This document shows positions 48,658 through 56,641 of a stretch of DNA of 64,000 nt, in pieces. The stretch is from assembly GCA_907163375.1 (NCBI GenBank), contig CAJQUW010005234.1:594501-658500 (forward strand), written 5' to 3'. The first letter of the stretch is position 1. The number at the start of each line of letters is the position of its first letter. The translations under genes were made by a program, and so were the position numbers. The notes under the pieces were generated by a model, which did no database searches, was not told the origin of the DNA, and worked only from the letters and a program-made list of their open reading frames with translations. The DNA is from Prostheceraeus crozeri (lineage: Eukaryota > Platyhelminthes > Polycladida > Euryleptidae).

Positions 48658-49706
48658 ACGTTTGAAGTCAATCTATTATGATGTAAAACATCCGGCAGGA
48701 TTTGCATCGATCAAGAAGTTATCAAAAGCGAGTGGTCTTCCACAATCACAAGTGAACCGATGGTTAAAGGGTCAGGCTACCTATACACTCCACAAACAAG
48801 CGACAAAGAAGTACCGCACCCGCCATTATATTGTTCATGACATCGATGAACAGTGGCAAGCAGATTTGTGTGATGTTGCCTCCATTTCAAAACATAAATC
48901 GGGCAATAATTTTATTTTAACCGTCATTGATATTTTCTCGCGTTATGCGTGGGCTCAACCTTTAAAAACTAAAGAAGGGAAAGGAGTAGCAAAAGCATTC
49001 CAAACAATTTTTCGAGAAGGTCGGATTCCAAAAAGAATTCAGAGTGATCAAGGAAAAGAGTTTGAAAATCAGCATGTGAGAAGATTATTTGAGAGGCATG
49101 ACATTGAGTTGTTCAGTGTAAAGTTGTTATAAAACTGCACTCGTTGAACGTTTTAATCGCACATTAAAAAATCGCTTGTGGCGACATTTTACTGCCAACT
49201 TGACACAAAATTGGACAAAGGTTCTACAAGATACACTTCATGCCTACAATCACTCTATCCATCGTTCTATTGGACTCAGACCAGTAGATGTAAATGCTGA
49301 CAATGTAGATAAAGTGCGCGAATCATTCCAACGTAAACGCACTCATGTGAAAAGTGATGTGAAAATTGGTGATAAAGTTCGTATCTCAAAAGTGAAGAGT
49401 GTTTTTTCTAAAGGGTACCTTCCGAATCGGACAGAGGAGGTATTTACAGTATCAAGGATTAATCAAAAAGACTCTCCGACCACCTACAAGTTGAAAGATT
49501 ACGATAATGAAGAAATTGAGGGTAGCTTTTACCGCGATGAGATTGAGGTAGTCACTGAAAGTGAAACATATTTGGTAGAGAAAATCATTCGGTGTAAAAA
49601 ACGGCAAGGTGAAGAATGGTGTCTTGTTAAATGGACTGGTTATCCTTCAAGTATGAACTCTTGGATGCGTCGTGCCGACATCTTTCATCTAAGTGATCGA
49701 CAGTGA
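48620..49706 (+). pseudogene. RVE integrase with C-terminal chromodomain, interrupted
   Basis: It would cut and join element ends. Order: LKSIYYDVKHPAGFAS zinc-binding-type N-terminus, QATYTLHKQ, core with QWQADLCDV (first Asp), TVIDIFSRYAWAQPL and RIQSDQGKEF (second Asp), later ERFNRTLKN, SH3-like KIGDKVRISKVK, and a chromodomain (YLVEKIIRCKKRQGEEW, VKWTGYPSS). Start at the ATG at 48620, matching the usual Polinton N-terminus. About one interruption. The chromodomain probably steers insertion to marked chromatin. Confidence 0.88.
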
Positions 49707-49747
49707 TTCATGCAAAGTTGTAACTAACAATGTTTAGGGTTTGAGCC

Positions 49748-50203
49748 ATGAATCCAACTGCCTCATTTTATTCACGACCCTCCTATGTAAGTGGTGGAGG
49801 ACAAATTTACATCGGCGCTCGCCGCCAACGTGGAGGTAGCATACTTGGTGCACTGAAATCTGTTGTAGCACCTCTCATATCCAATGTCGGAAGATCTTTA
49901 AAACGAAATGTTTTAAGTAATGCCGTTGGCTTTGCTGGTGATGTTGCTAGTGATCTTTCCATAGGTAGAAGTTATAAGAGCAGTTTGTTGAATCGTGGGA
50001 AGGAACGCGGTTTAAAAACATTGAAGCAGACCTTTGCTGGTGTTACTCAAGGAAAGAAATCGCCTAAACGAATGAATAAAGGAAGGAGGAAACATCGCGG
50101 AGCTGGTAAGGTGCGATCTTCAGTCAAAAGGCATTCACGCAAACGTCGCAGAGGCTCTAATCATTCATCAGGCGCTAAACGACGACGCTGCCATAACTTC
50201 TAA
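49748..50203 (+). CDS. Membrane-active / DNA-binding core protein (151 aa)
   Basis: N-terminus MNPTASFYSRPSYVSGGG, then GGQIYIGARRQRGGSILG, a Gly/Ala amphipathic helix (ALKSVVAPLISNVGRSL, VLSNAVGFAGDVASDLS), then a strongly basic tail (GRRKHRGAGKVRSSVKRH and SRKRRRGSN). The GGQI-xx-G-RRQRG-G and GVAGDV layout is a hallmark I associate with the Polinton protein next to the capsid gene. Likely packed in the virion, combining adenovirus VI- and VII-like roles (inference). Ends two bases before the capsid ATG. Confidence 0.75.
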   Translation: MNPTASFYSRPSYVSGGGQIYIGARRQRGGSILGALKSVVAPLISNVGRSLKRNVLSNAVGFAGDVASDLSIGRSYKSSLLNRGKERGLKTLKQTFAGVTQGKKSPKRMNKGRRKHRGAGKVRSSVKRHSRKRRRGSNHSSGAKRRRCHNF

Positions 50204-50205
50204 TC

Positions 50206-51483
50206 ATGGAGTGTAAAACTTCCGGGTTTTGTTTGTTTGATCAACAAGCCATACAGACAGATATTCTTAGTTCAAGTATTGTAGATTATCATCCTCGAAC
50301 AGCTGAGAATGCTGGCCCCATTGAATTTGTTATTCCTGGTGGTAGTGATGACTACATAGATTTGAGTTATGCGATGGTTGATTTGAGGTTTAGAATTCAG
50401 CAAGCAGATGGAACTGCTATTGACGATACACATAAAGTTGAACTGAACAATTTACCATTGACTACATTACTTCGCGATGTTTCTCTAACGATTGGAGAGC
50501 AGCAGGTGGAAGGTGGTCAAAGCGATTATCCCTATAAATCATATTTCAATCATGTATCACAGTTTCATCCAGCAGCACAAAAAAGTCATATGGAAGCCAT
50601 GGGATGGTACAGAGATGAAGCAGGAAAATTTGATGCTGAAACAAACAGTGGCTTTGTAAAGCGATCTGCTTTGATTAAAGATAGTAAAGTATGTCAGCTA
50701 TATGGTCCGCTGAATTTAGACTTCTTTAGACAGTCAAAGTTTTTACTCTGTAATACCAGCATGCGACTCAAGCTGACATTGAATAAGCCTGAATTTGCGC
50801 TGAATGCATTTGCTAAAGTTGACAATTTTAGAATTCATGTGGAAGATATTGCACTTTACATTCGTCGAGTAGTACCGAATCCAAGTGTCATTAGAGGGCA
50901 TGCTGAAGGTCTTAACCGCCAAAATGCCATTTACCCCATTCAGCATACAAAGCTTCTCACCTTTACAATTCCGAAAGATCAAAAGAGTTTCATGAAAGAT
51001 GGCCTCTTTCCATCGGAAGCACCGAAGCTCCTCATGGTGGCAATGGTTGAAAATGATGCATTTAATGGTAATATAAAGAAGAATCCTTTCAATTTTAAAC
51101 ACAATCAGTTAAGTGAAATTGCTTTACGTGTAAATGGTGTGAGTCATCCTGGTCCACCCTACAAACCAGATTTTGCTTCGGATAAATTTATGCGCAGTTA
51201 TGTTGATTTTATGGATGTCTTTGGCTTTTACAATACGGATGACACCAACGGACTGACTATGAAAGAGTTTAAGAGTGGATATACTATTTATGCATTTGAT
51301 TTGACTGCTGACAGCGATATTAGTGCACCCCATCGTCAAGCGAACGTGCCTCATAATATTCGTTTGGATTTGACGTTCAAAAGAACACTACCTGAGACGA
51401 TCAATGTATTAATTTATGCAGTCTTCGATTCAAATATTGGAATTACAAAGTATCGCGACGTGATTCTTCAGTATAATCGTTAA
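50206..51483 (+). CDS. Major capsid protein, double jelly-roll (425 aa)
   Basis: Hexon-like capsid protein, intact. It begins MECKTSGFCLFDQQAIQT. Typical Polinton features are PIEFVIPGGSDDYIDLS in the first jelly roll, TTLLRDVSLTIGEQQVEG, PYKSYFNHVSQF, a central FLLCNTSMRLKLTLN strand pair, and YAFDLTADSD with DLTFKRTLPETINVLIY at the end, closing with YRDVILQYNR. Its stop overlaps the protease ATG (TAATG). Order core-capsid-protease matches Polinton and adintovirus late modules. Confidence 0.93.
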   Translation: MECKTSGFCLFDQQAIQTDILSSSIVDYHPRTAENAGPIEFVIPGGSDDYIDLSYAMVDLRFRIQQADGTAIDDTHKVELNNLPLTTLLRDVSLTIGEQQVEGGQSDYPYKSYFNHVSQFHPAAQKSHMEAMGWYRDEAGKFDAETNSGFVKRSALIKDSKVCQLYGPLNLDFFRQSKFLLCNTSMRLKLTLNKPEFALNAFAKVDNFRIHVEDIALYIRRVVPNPSVIRGHAEGLNRQNAIYPIQHTKLLTFTIPKDQKSFMKDGLFPSEAPKLLMVAMVENDAFNGNIKKNPFNFKHNQLSEIALRVNGVSHPGPPYKPDFASDKFMRSYVDFMDVFGFYNTDDTNGLTMKEFKSGYTIYAFDLTADSDISAPHRQANVPHNIRLDLTFKRTLPETINVLIYAVFDSNIGITKYRDVILQYNR

Positions 51484-51944
51484 TGAGTTGGTTGACTGCT
51501 GACGATATTAAGACTAAAGTGCAGCGTAATGCAGACGAAGCGACGTTGAAAGCTTTCGATAATGTCTATTCACTCGATACCTTACCACCTGCAGTAAATC
51601 ACTATCCCATCTTTATTGTGCTAAACACTCATTCGCAGAATTTAGGCGGTGAGCATTGGAAAGCGATCTTTATTGGAGAAGACCGACGTGGTGAACTATT
51701 TGACTCTCTTGCTCAACCTCCAAATATACCAACACATCAGTGGTTGAGAAAACATACGCGTCAATATCAGCGAAATGAACGCATACTACAACATCCACTT
51801 TCATCAACGTGTGGTGCTTTTGTACTGTACTTCATCTTAAAACGTTTACATGTATCTCGATTTGTATCTGTTATTCAAAACTTTTCATGTAATCCTTCCT
51901 CTAATGAAAAAATGATTTGTAAGTTCTATCATGATTTGAAATAA
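51483..51944 (+). CDS. Adenain-like maturation protease (153 aa)
   Basis: Cysteine protease with His58 in GEHWKA, Asp74 in ELFDSL, Gln103 and Cys110 in HPLSSTCGAF, the catalytic order of the C5/Ulp1 family. It shares a short TLPPAVNHYP start with other Polinton proteases. The stop codon lies inside AATAAA (51940-51945). Convergent with the TBP-like gene. Confidence 0.9.
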   Translation: MSWLTADDIKTKVQRNADEATLKAFDNVYSLDTLPPAVNHYPIFIVLNTHSQNLGGEHWKAIFIGEDRRGELFDSLAQPPNIPTHQWLRKHTRQYQRNERILQHPLSSTCGAFVLYFILKRLHVSRFVSVIQNFSCNPSSNEKMICKFYHDLK

Positions 51945-51975
51945 AAACATCATGTTGGAAAAATTGTTTTTTATT
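51940..51975. promoter_or_regulatory. Paired poly(A) signals of two convergent genes
   Basis: AATAAA on the plus strand at 51940-51945 contains the protease stop. AATAAA on the minus strand (51975-51970) contains the stop of the TBP-like gene. Only 26 bp separate the two stop codons. Confidence 0.7.
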
Positions 51976-52516
51976 TTACAATGCGCTGGGTACGTACATA
52001 CTCGATGAGATAGTCTAGGATCACATTTGCTTGTACATGAGATTTTAGTCCAGTAATAATCACTTTACTATTATGAAAAATTGCAACATGCACAGGTAAC
52101 CAACAACTAATGAGAGCTGCAGAAAAAAGTTCGGGTTCATAACACAAATTGTAACTGCTGGTACGAATCTTCAAAAATGATACACTTTCACTCAATTGAG
52201 TAGAGATCACCATATTGTCCACAGTCAGATTCGACATCACACACCTCTCCCTCTTCCATATCCGACGTAGTAGTCTCTGCAGCTCTAAGCGCATTGACTG
52301 CGCCGATGAATGAGAAAGGGCGCCGAGAATCTGTACAGTCCCATTTGGGAAGAGTTGAAGATTCCGTGAATTGTTCATCTTCACCACTAACATTTGAGGT
52401 CGGCCCGGGTAATACTTGCTGTTTGGAAGGTGTTGGTGTAATGTTGTCAGATCAATTTTGGTGTAGAGTCTGAAGCGACGGAGAATGTTGACAATGGTGT
52501 AGCGATGGCGCTTCAT
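51971..52516 (-). CDS. TATA-binding-protein-like (TBP-fold) protein, 181 aa
   Basis: From the ATG at 52516 the protein has the two-repeat TBP layout at almost exactly TBP-core length. Repeat 1 (about 6-87) has TKIDLTTLHQHLPNSKYYP, PQMLVVKM and LFPNGTVQILGALS, matching the IDL ... LPN-x-x-Y-x-P ... SGKxVxTGAKS pattern. Repeat 2 (about 96-176) has LTVDNMVIS, YEPELFSAALI and FHNSKVIITGLKSH; YEPELF and KVxxTGxKS are signature stretches of TBP. It probably binds promoter DNA in the nucleus and recruits host or viral polymerase (inference). An earlier in-frame ATG (52660) overlaps the upstream gene and is less likely. TBP-like genes are known in some giant viruses; I do not know them as a Polinton component. 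Confidence 0.85.
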   Translation of the reverse strand: MKRHRYTIVNILRRFRLYTKIDLTTLHQHLPNSKYYPGRPQMLVVKMNNSRNLQLFPNGTVQILGALSHSSAQSMRLELQRLLRRIWKRERCVMSNLTVDNMVISTQLSESVSFLKIRTSSYNLCYEPELFSAALISCWLPVHVAIFHNSKVIITGLKSHVQANVILDYLIEYVRTQRIVK

Positions 52517-52838
52517 GATGAAAAAATGAGTAAATTGAGCGATGTACCTTCCTTTTATACTTTGCCCAACTACCTTGATGAAATGTGAAGTTAGTATGGA
52601 GTTGGGAATGATAGAGTTGAATTCGCCGTTTGTTGACGCGCAACCAGATGCGATTTCCAATACGTGAATGTCTTTTCATATAGAAGTATTTCAAATCCTT
52701 CATGATATGATGTAGAGATTGAAAATGACGATAAGATAAAGCAAACTCTCTTCTCACATTTCCAGTTGAATCTTTGAAATAGACGTTTCGATCATGATCC
52801 GTTTCAATACGTTGTAGGGAATCTAATTTCCAACTCAT
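52452..52838 (-). CDS. PC4-like paralogue A (128 aa)
   Basis: MSWKLDSLQRIETDHDRN. Residues of the form NVYFKDSTGNVRREFALSY-xxFQSLHHIMKDL parallel the beta-strand-turn plus LT-xx-Q/F-xx-L-xx-I helix of the PC4/Sub1 single-strand-binding cofactor fold. A second, similar beta-beta-helix half follows (RIWLRVNKRRIQLYHS ... FTFHQGSWAKYKRKVHRSI). Paralogous to 52861-53217. It overlaps the start of the TBP-like gene by 65 bp, same strand. The fold assignment is by eye and tentative. Confidence 0.5.
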   Translation of the reverse strand: MSWKLDSLQRIETDHDRNVYFKDSTGNVRREFALSYRHFQSLHHIMKDLKYFYMKRHSRIGNRIWLRVNKRRIQLYHSQLHTNFTFHQGSWAKYKRKVHRSIYSFFHHEAPSLHHCQHSPSLQTLHQN

Positions 52839-52860
52839 GGTGCGTGGTAGTCATGTCTGA

Positions 52861-53217
52861 TTAAGATTTGCATACTAGGGCGATGAACTCACGACGAATA
52901 AATGTCATGATGGAGCCATGTATGTATCTTCTATACTTCTCCCAATTGTATATGCGAAATGAGAAACAGTTTGCGGAATGAGAATGGCAGATTTGAATTT
53001 CATTTCTGTAATGTTGAAGCCAAACTTGATCACCCAAGGAGATGAATCTTAATGTTTCAAAATATTCCAAATCCCTCATGATATCATTGAGGTTGACAAA
53101 TTGTCGCCATGTTAATGTAATACCTCTTGATGTATGACCATGAGAATTTTTGAAATGTACGTTTCCATTACGATCAACTCTGATATATTGTAGAGAGTCC
53201 AAAATCCATGTCTTCAT
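52861..53217 (-). CDS. PC4-like paralogue B (118 aa)
   Basis: From the ATG at 53217: MKTWILDSLQYIRVDRNG, then NVHFKNSHGHTSRGITLTW with RQFVNLNDIMRDLEYF, close to the PC4 pattern KGISL-xxxQW-xxLKxxI. Second half: VWLQHYRNEIQICHS ... FSFRIYNWEKYRRYIH. About 35-40% alike to 52452-52838 by eye. First gene of a three-gene minus-strand cluster (B, A, TBP-like); divergent from 53253 with 35 bp between ATGs. Confidence 0.5.
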   Translation of the reverse strand: MKTWILDSLQYIRVDRNGNVHFKNSHGHTSRGITLTWRQFVNLNDIMRDLEYFETLRFISLGDQVWLQHYRNEIQICHSHSANCFSFRIYNWEKYRRYIHGSIMTFIRREFIALVCKS

Positions 53218-53252
53218 GATGTTATGCAAAGCCGCAGATCAGCAATATCAAA

Positions 53253-54650
53253 ATGTCGTTTTATCATATTTTGCTTAGCAATGCGGCTGCAAATAGATTT
53301 GCTAGTAATCGAGCCGCACTCTTTTCTACTCCCATTGATCATGCACAACAGCTAAATGGAAAGTGGGAAGTGGGTGTCACTCAACTTGTTCATAGCAACT
53401 GTGTCTATACTTTTGATCATGAGGTGATGACTATTAATATGAGACGCACAGCTGCTTACCAATGTGAAAAGGGCTGCCGAGTATACATTCCACAGTGGCC
53501 AAAGAAAGATCTCTTATCATGTAAAAAGTTTATATATGATTTCTTGAATAAAGCGTGTAAACATATTGCCCAATTTACTCCGCACAATGATGATCATAAT
53601 TATGTACATCATGTAGATGAGAAATATTGGATTGTTGGTTTAAGTCCAAGTTTAAGAAATGATTTAGGTTACCTCGCTAGCGCCTTAACAAGCTATGATA
53701 ATTATAACGTTAATTACCACCCAAGTGGTCATAAACAGTTAATATATCGAGAGGAAGCTTATTATGTAGATCTTATTCCAAAAAATGAGAAGACGTTGGT
53801 GAAGAAGATTGTGATTAAGCCAAGAAAGACAAACATGACTCCTGAAACATTATTGAAGAAATTTAATTATCTCCTTCGAGTTGATGGTAAACAAGTGGCA
53901 ACATTGACTTATATCAAATCATCTAATCATATTGCAATAAGTAAATTAAATGATGATGATCTAGTATTAGTTTGTTCAAAAGATTTTCATCAGTTCTTAC
54001 GACATCGTTCTGCAGCTGTTCATGGAAAATTTGATATGCAACATTTACCATGTGAAAGGTCAAATCAATTTGATACAGAATGGACCGTATCTTTATACAG
54101 AAAGTGTGTAGAGCCTTTAGGTGGTATCTTACATGAAACAAGAGTGTTGATGCCTCGCATTATTACTTCAGTTGAATTGGTTGTAGATTATTTAAATGAA
54201 GTGATTAATGAGCAACATATTTCATTTTCTGAAAAAGAAGGTGTTTTGTCTCTCACTATAAGGGGAAAAGGTATTGAACTAATTATGGATAAAACTCTAA
54301 TGGACATTTTGGGTTTTGATCAAAATATCTTTAAAAGTGGTACTGTAACCAAAGCTAGCGCAGACATGTCACTATCGCGTCGTATTAACTATTTTCAGAT
54401 ATATTCCAATATTGGTGAAGATGTACGTGTGGGAGATGTTGAAGCTCCATTGCTAGCAATGATACCGTACCAGCCAAAAGGCTGCAGTATTTTATCTGAG
54501 CATACTTTCAAGAAAGTGCATTATACAAAGCTGAAATCAAACTACATCCCACAAATTGATATTGCAATTTATGACGATGCTGGTGCGTTGATTCCTTTTC
54601 ATAAAGATGCTGTGACAAGTATCACACTCCATTTCCGAATGAAGAGTTAA
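53253..54650 (+). CDS. Large virion-type Polinton protein, paralogue 1 (465 aa)
   Basis: MSFYHILLSNAAANRFASN, then QLNGKWEVGVTQLVH. This N-terminal F-x-I-x-L-xSNA ... L-G-WEVG pattern is widespread in Polinton/adintovirus genes next to the capsid module and probably marks a vertex, spike or minor capsid protein. Later blocks include FNYLLRVDGKQV, DTEWTVSLYRKC and LMDILGFDQN, with a beta-rich C-terminus (VTSITLHFRMKS). Intact. Followed 39 bp later by its paralogue. Confidence 0.7.
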   Translation: MSFYHILLSNAAANRFASNRAALFSTPIDHAQQLNGKWEVGVTQLVHSNCVYTFDHEVMTINMRRTAAYQCEKGCRVYIPQWPKKDLLSCKKFIYDFLNKACKHIAQFTPHNDDHNYVHHVDEKYWIVGLSPSLRNDLGYLASALTSYDNYNVNYHPSGHKQLIYREEAYYVDLIPKNEKTLVKKIVIKPRKTNMTPETLLKKFNYLLRVDGKQVATLTYIKSSNHIAISKLNDDDLVLVCSKDFHQFLRHRSAAVHGKFDMQHLPCERSNQFDTEWTVSLYRKCVEPLGGILHETRVLMPRIITSVELVVDYLNEVINEQHISFSEKEGVLSLTIRGKGIELIMDKTLMDILGFDQNIFKSGTVTKASADMSLSRRINYFQIYSNIGEDVRVGDVEAPLLAMIPYQPKGCSILSEHTFKKVHYTKLKSNYIPQIDIAIYDDAGALIPFHKDAVTSITLHFRMKS

Positions 54651-54689
54651 TGCAAAAGTATGCTAATATATTTTTCCAATGTGAATAAT

Positions 54690-56189
54690 ATGGAAAGTGA
54701 AAATAAGGACTCATTTCTAATCTACTTGCCTAGTAATGCTTCTATGAATAAATTTCCCAAAAATAAACCATCAGACTATCGAGTAGAATTAAATCGCCCA
54801 CTACATTTAGAAGGTGAATGGGAGGTTGGCGTTTCTAGTATTTGCTATGATAGCAATATTCAGAATGTGAATGATTTGGAAGAAATGATATTGACTCCTC
54901 GCACCCATGATGGAATAACGATGAATAATGCATTCCAGTTCCCATACAATTTAACGTCAGATGGAAAGTGGAACTATGAATGGATTCAGATAAAATCAGA
55001 TTATTATGGTCCATTTGGGAATGAGAAAATTATTAAGGCATTCAACAGTGGTAATACTTCCATCATGAAGAATAAGGATCAGAAAGTTTATGAGTTTACT
55101 ATCTATCATTGGAGTGGGAGACAGTTCCTCCGCTTTCATTCTTTTACTAAAGGTCTTACACTGAGGTTGGATAATGAATTCTATCCACATCTCGGTTTTG
55201 GTCATGGACTACATCTAACGTCAATTGCTACTGCAAATGTTAAAAAAGTTTATTCAAATCGAATCAACAAATTTCATTATAGATTTAAAATATTTGATGA
55301 AGATGTTGTAGAATGCGAAGAACGCATCATTTTGAAAAAGCGTGGTGTTCAACTTTTATCACTTATTGAGTTAGTAAAACGATGGAATGAGACTGTGGGT
55401 AAGAAGTATGGAGAGAAAATTATGGCGGACAAAAATAAGTTGGTTATTCAGAAATATAATGACAAACTTACAGTTTATTTCTCTCCAACCTTGAGTCATT
55501 TTGTAAGACATCCAACCCCTATTATTGGAAGCGGTGTGGTGTATGCTTCTCATGAATATCACACTAAAGCTGATTCAGTTAATGATGAATGGTGGGTGGA
55601 CATCTATGGTGATCGCATCAAGAAAATTTACCAGTCTTATCAAGAATCTAAAGTTGCTATCAATATAATGCCGCGTCTATATCATACAGTTGAAAGCTTC
55701 ATTCATGTAGTAAATCCTTATATACAACAGAAGTTGAAGCATGTGATGAAAAGTAAATATGATGTAAAGACACACCACATTTCGTTTTCAATTGAAAATC
55801 AACGCGTTGTTCTGAAACTGGGTGATGACATTCAATGTCAATTGAGTAAAAATTTGAAAAAACTCTTTGGTTTTTCAATGCCACAAACTGTGTTTACTGC
55901 TGCGCATACGATTGGTATAGAAACACCAATGACACTTGATAAACATGAACAGCACCTTTACATTCAAAGTGATTTGATTCTTCCTATTTCTGTTGGTGAG
56001 AAAAAAGAATACATTTTACGTGATTTCATTCATGATAAAGACGCTTCATATGGAATAGTCGAGAAGATGTTTGAATCTATTTTCTATCATCCCGTCGTCA
56101 AACAAACTATACCCTCTATTGCTATCAAAATTACCAATGGTTTACAAGAGTGCATCCATGTGAAAGATACTAAATCCCTCGTAACTTAA
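54690..56189 (+). CDS. Large virion-type Polinton protein, paralogue 2 (499 aa)
   Basis: From the ATG at 54690 (an upstream ATG at 54660 adds ten residues): MESENKDSFLIYLPSNASMN, then LHLEGEWEVGVSSICYD, the same N-terminal module as the preceding gene. Also shared are NDEWWVDIYGDR versus DTEWTVSLYRKC and LKKLFGFSM versus LMDILGFDQ. A tandem duplication that has diverged; the two may form heteromers in the virion (inference). AATAAA follows at about 56234. From 56190 to 56389 only 3' flanks of convergent genes are seen. Confidence 0.7.
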   Translation: MESENKDSFLIYLPSNASMNKFPKNKPSDYRVELNRPLHLEGEWEVGVSSICYDSNIQNVNDLEEMILTPRTHDGITMNNAFQFPYNLTSDGKWNYEWIQIKSDYYGPFGNEKIIKAFNSGNTSIMKNKDQKVYEFTIYHWSGRQFLRFHSFTKGLTLRLDNEFYPHLGFGHGLHLTSIATANVKKVYSNRINKFHYRFKIFDEDVVECEERIILKKRGVQLLSLIELVKRWNETVGKKYGEKIMADKNKLVIQKYNDKLTVYFSPTLSHFVRHPTPIIGSGVVYASHEYHTKADSVNDEWWVDIYGDRIKKIYQSYQESKVAINIMPRLYHTVESFIHVVNPYIQQKLKHVMKSKYDVKTHHISFSIENQRVVLKLGDDIQCQLSKNLKKLFGFSMPQTVFTAAHTIGIETPMTLDKHEQHLYIQSDLILPISVGEKKEYILRDFIHDKDASYGIVEKMFESIFYHPVVKQTIPSIAIKITNGLQECIHVKDTKSLVT

Positions 56190-56389
56190 GTGTTTCGGAA
56201 AACAAAGTGAAGTCATTGTGATATGTTTATTGAAATAAAAATATGTGTATGAAAAAGTCTTTTCACAGATAAAGGGGGAATGGGCTGACTGTAGGCATAT
56301 ATTCACAAGGAAGAAACGATCTCATGCGATACATAAAACAACCATGTATATCTACAAAAAGCAACATCAAAATACTGAGTTAAAGTTGA

Positions 56390-56641
56390 TTATGTCAATA
56401 CATCTCCTGAATAAGGTAGCGTGAGTTTTATTCTTTTGGGTGGAGGTATGTTTGTGTCAGGATGTCCATGTGGAAGAGATGTGTTATGTCCTATCCAACA
56501 CCTCTTATCCTCCCATGCTGAAAGCGCTCGTTTCTTGAACGTGTGCGTTTTCACAGTATGAACTTGAGATTTTAAGATTGTCATATTGACAAACGTTATA
56601 GTTTTATTTTTATAGGCCTTCTTATAGGACCGATGTTTCAT
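56390..56641 (-). CDS. Small basic protein downstream of the polymerase (83 aa)
   Basis: MKHRSYKKAYKNKTITFV; basic, with an NLS-like PPPKRIKL near the C-terminus. Its ATG overlaps the polymerase stop (ATGA, 56638-56641 on the minus strand), which in a eukaryotic setting suggests stop-restart translation or a separate spliced mRNA. No known domain. Confidence 0.5.
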   Translation of the reverse strand: MKHRSYKKAYKNKTITFVNMTILKSQVHTVKTHTFKKRALSAWEDKRCWIGHNTSLPHGHPDTNIPPPKRIKLTLPYSGDVLT

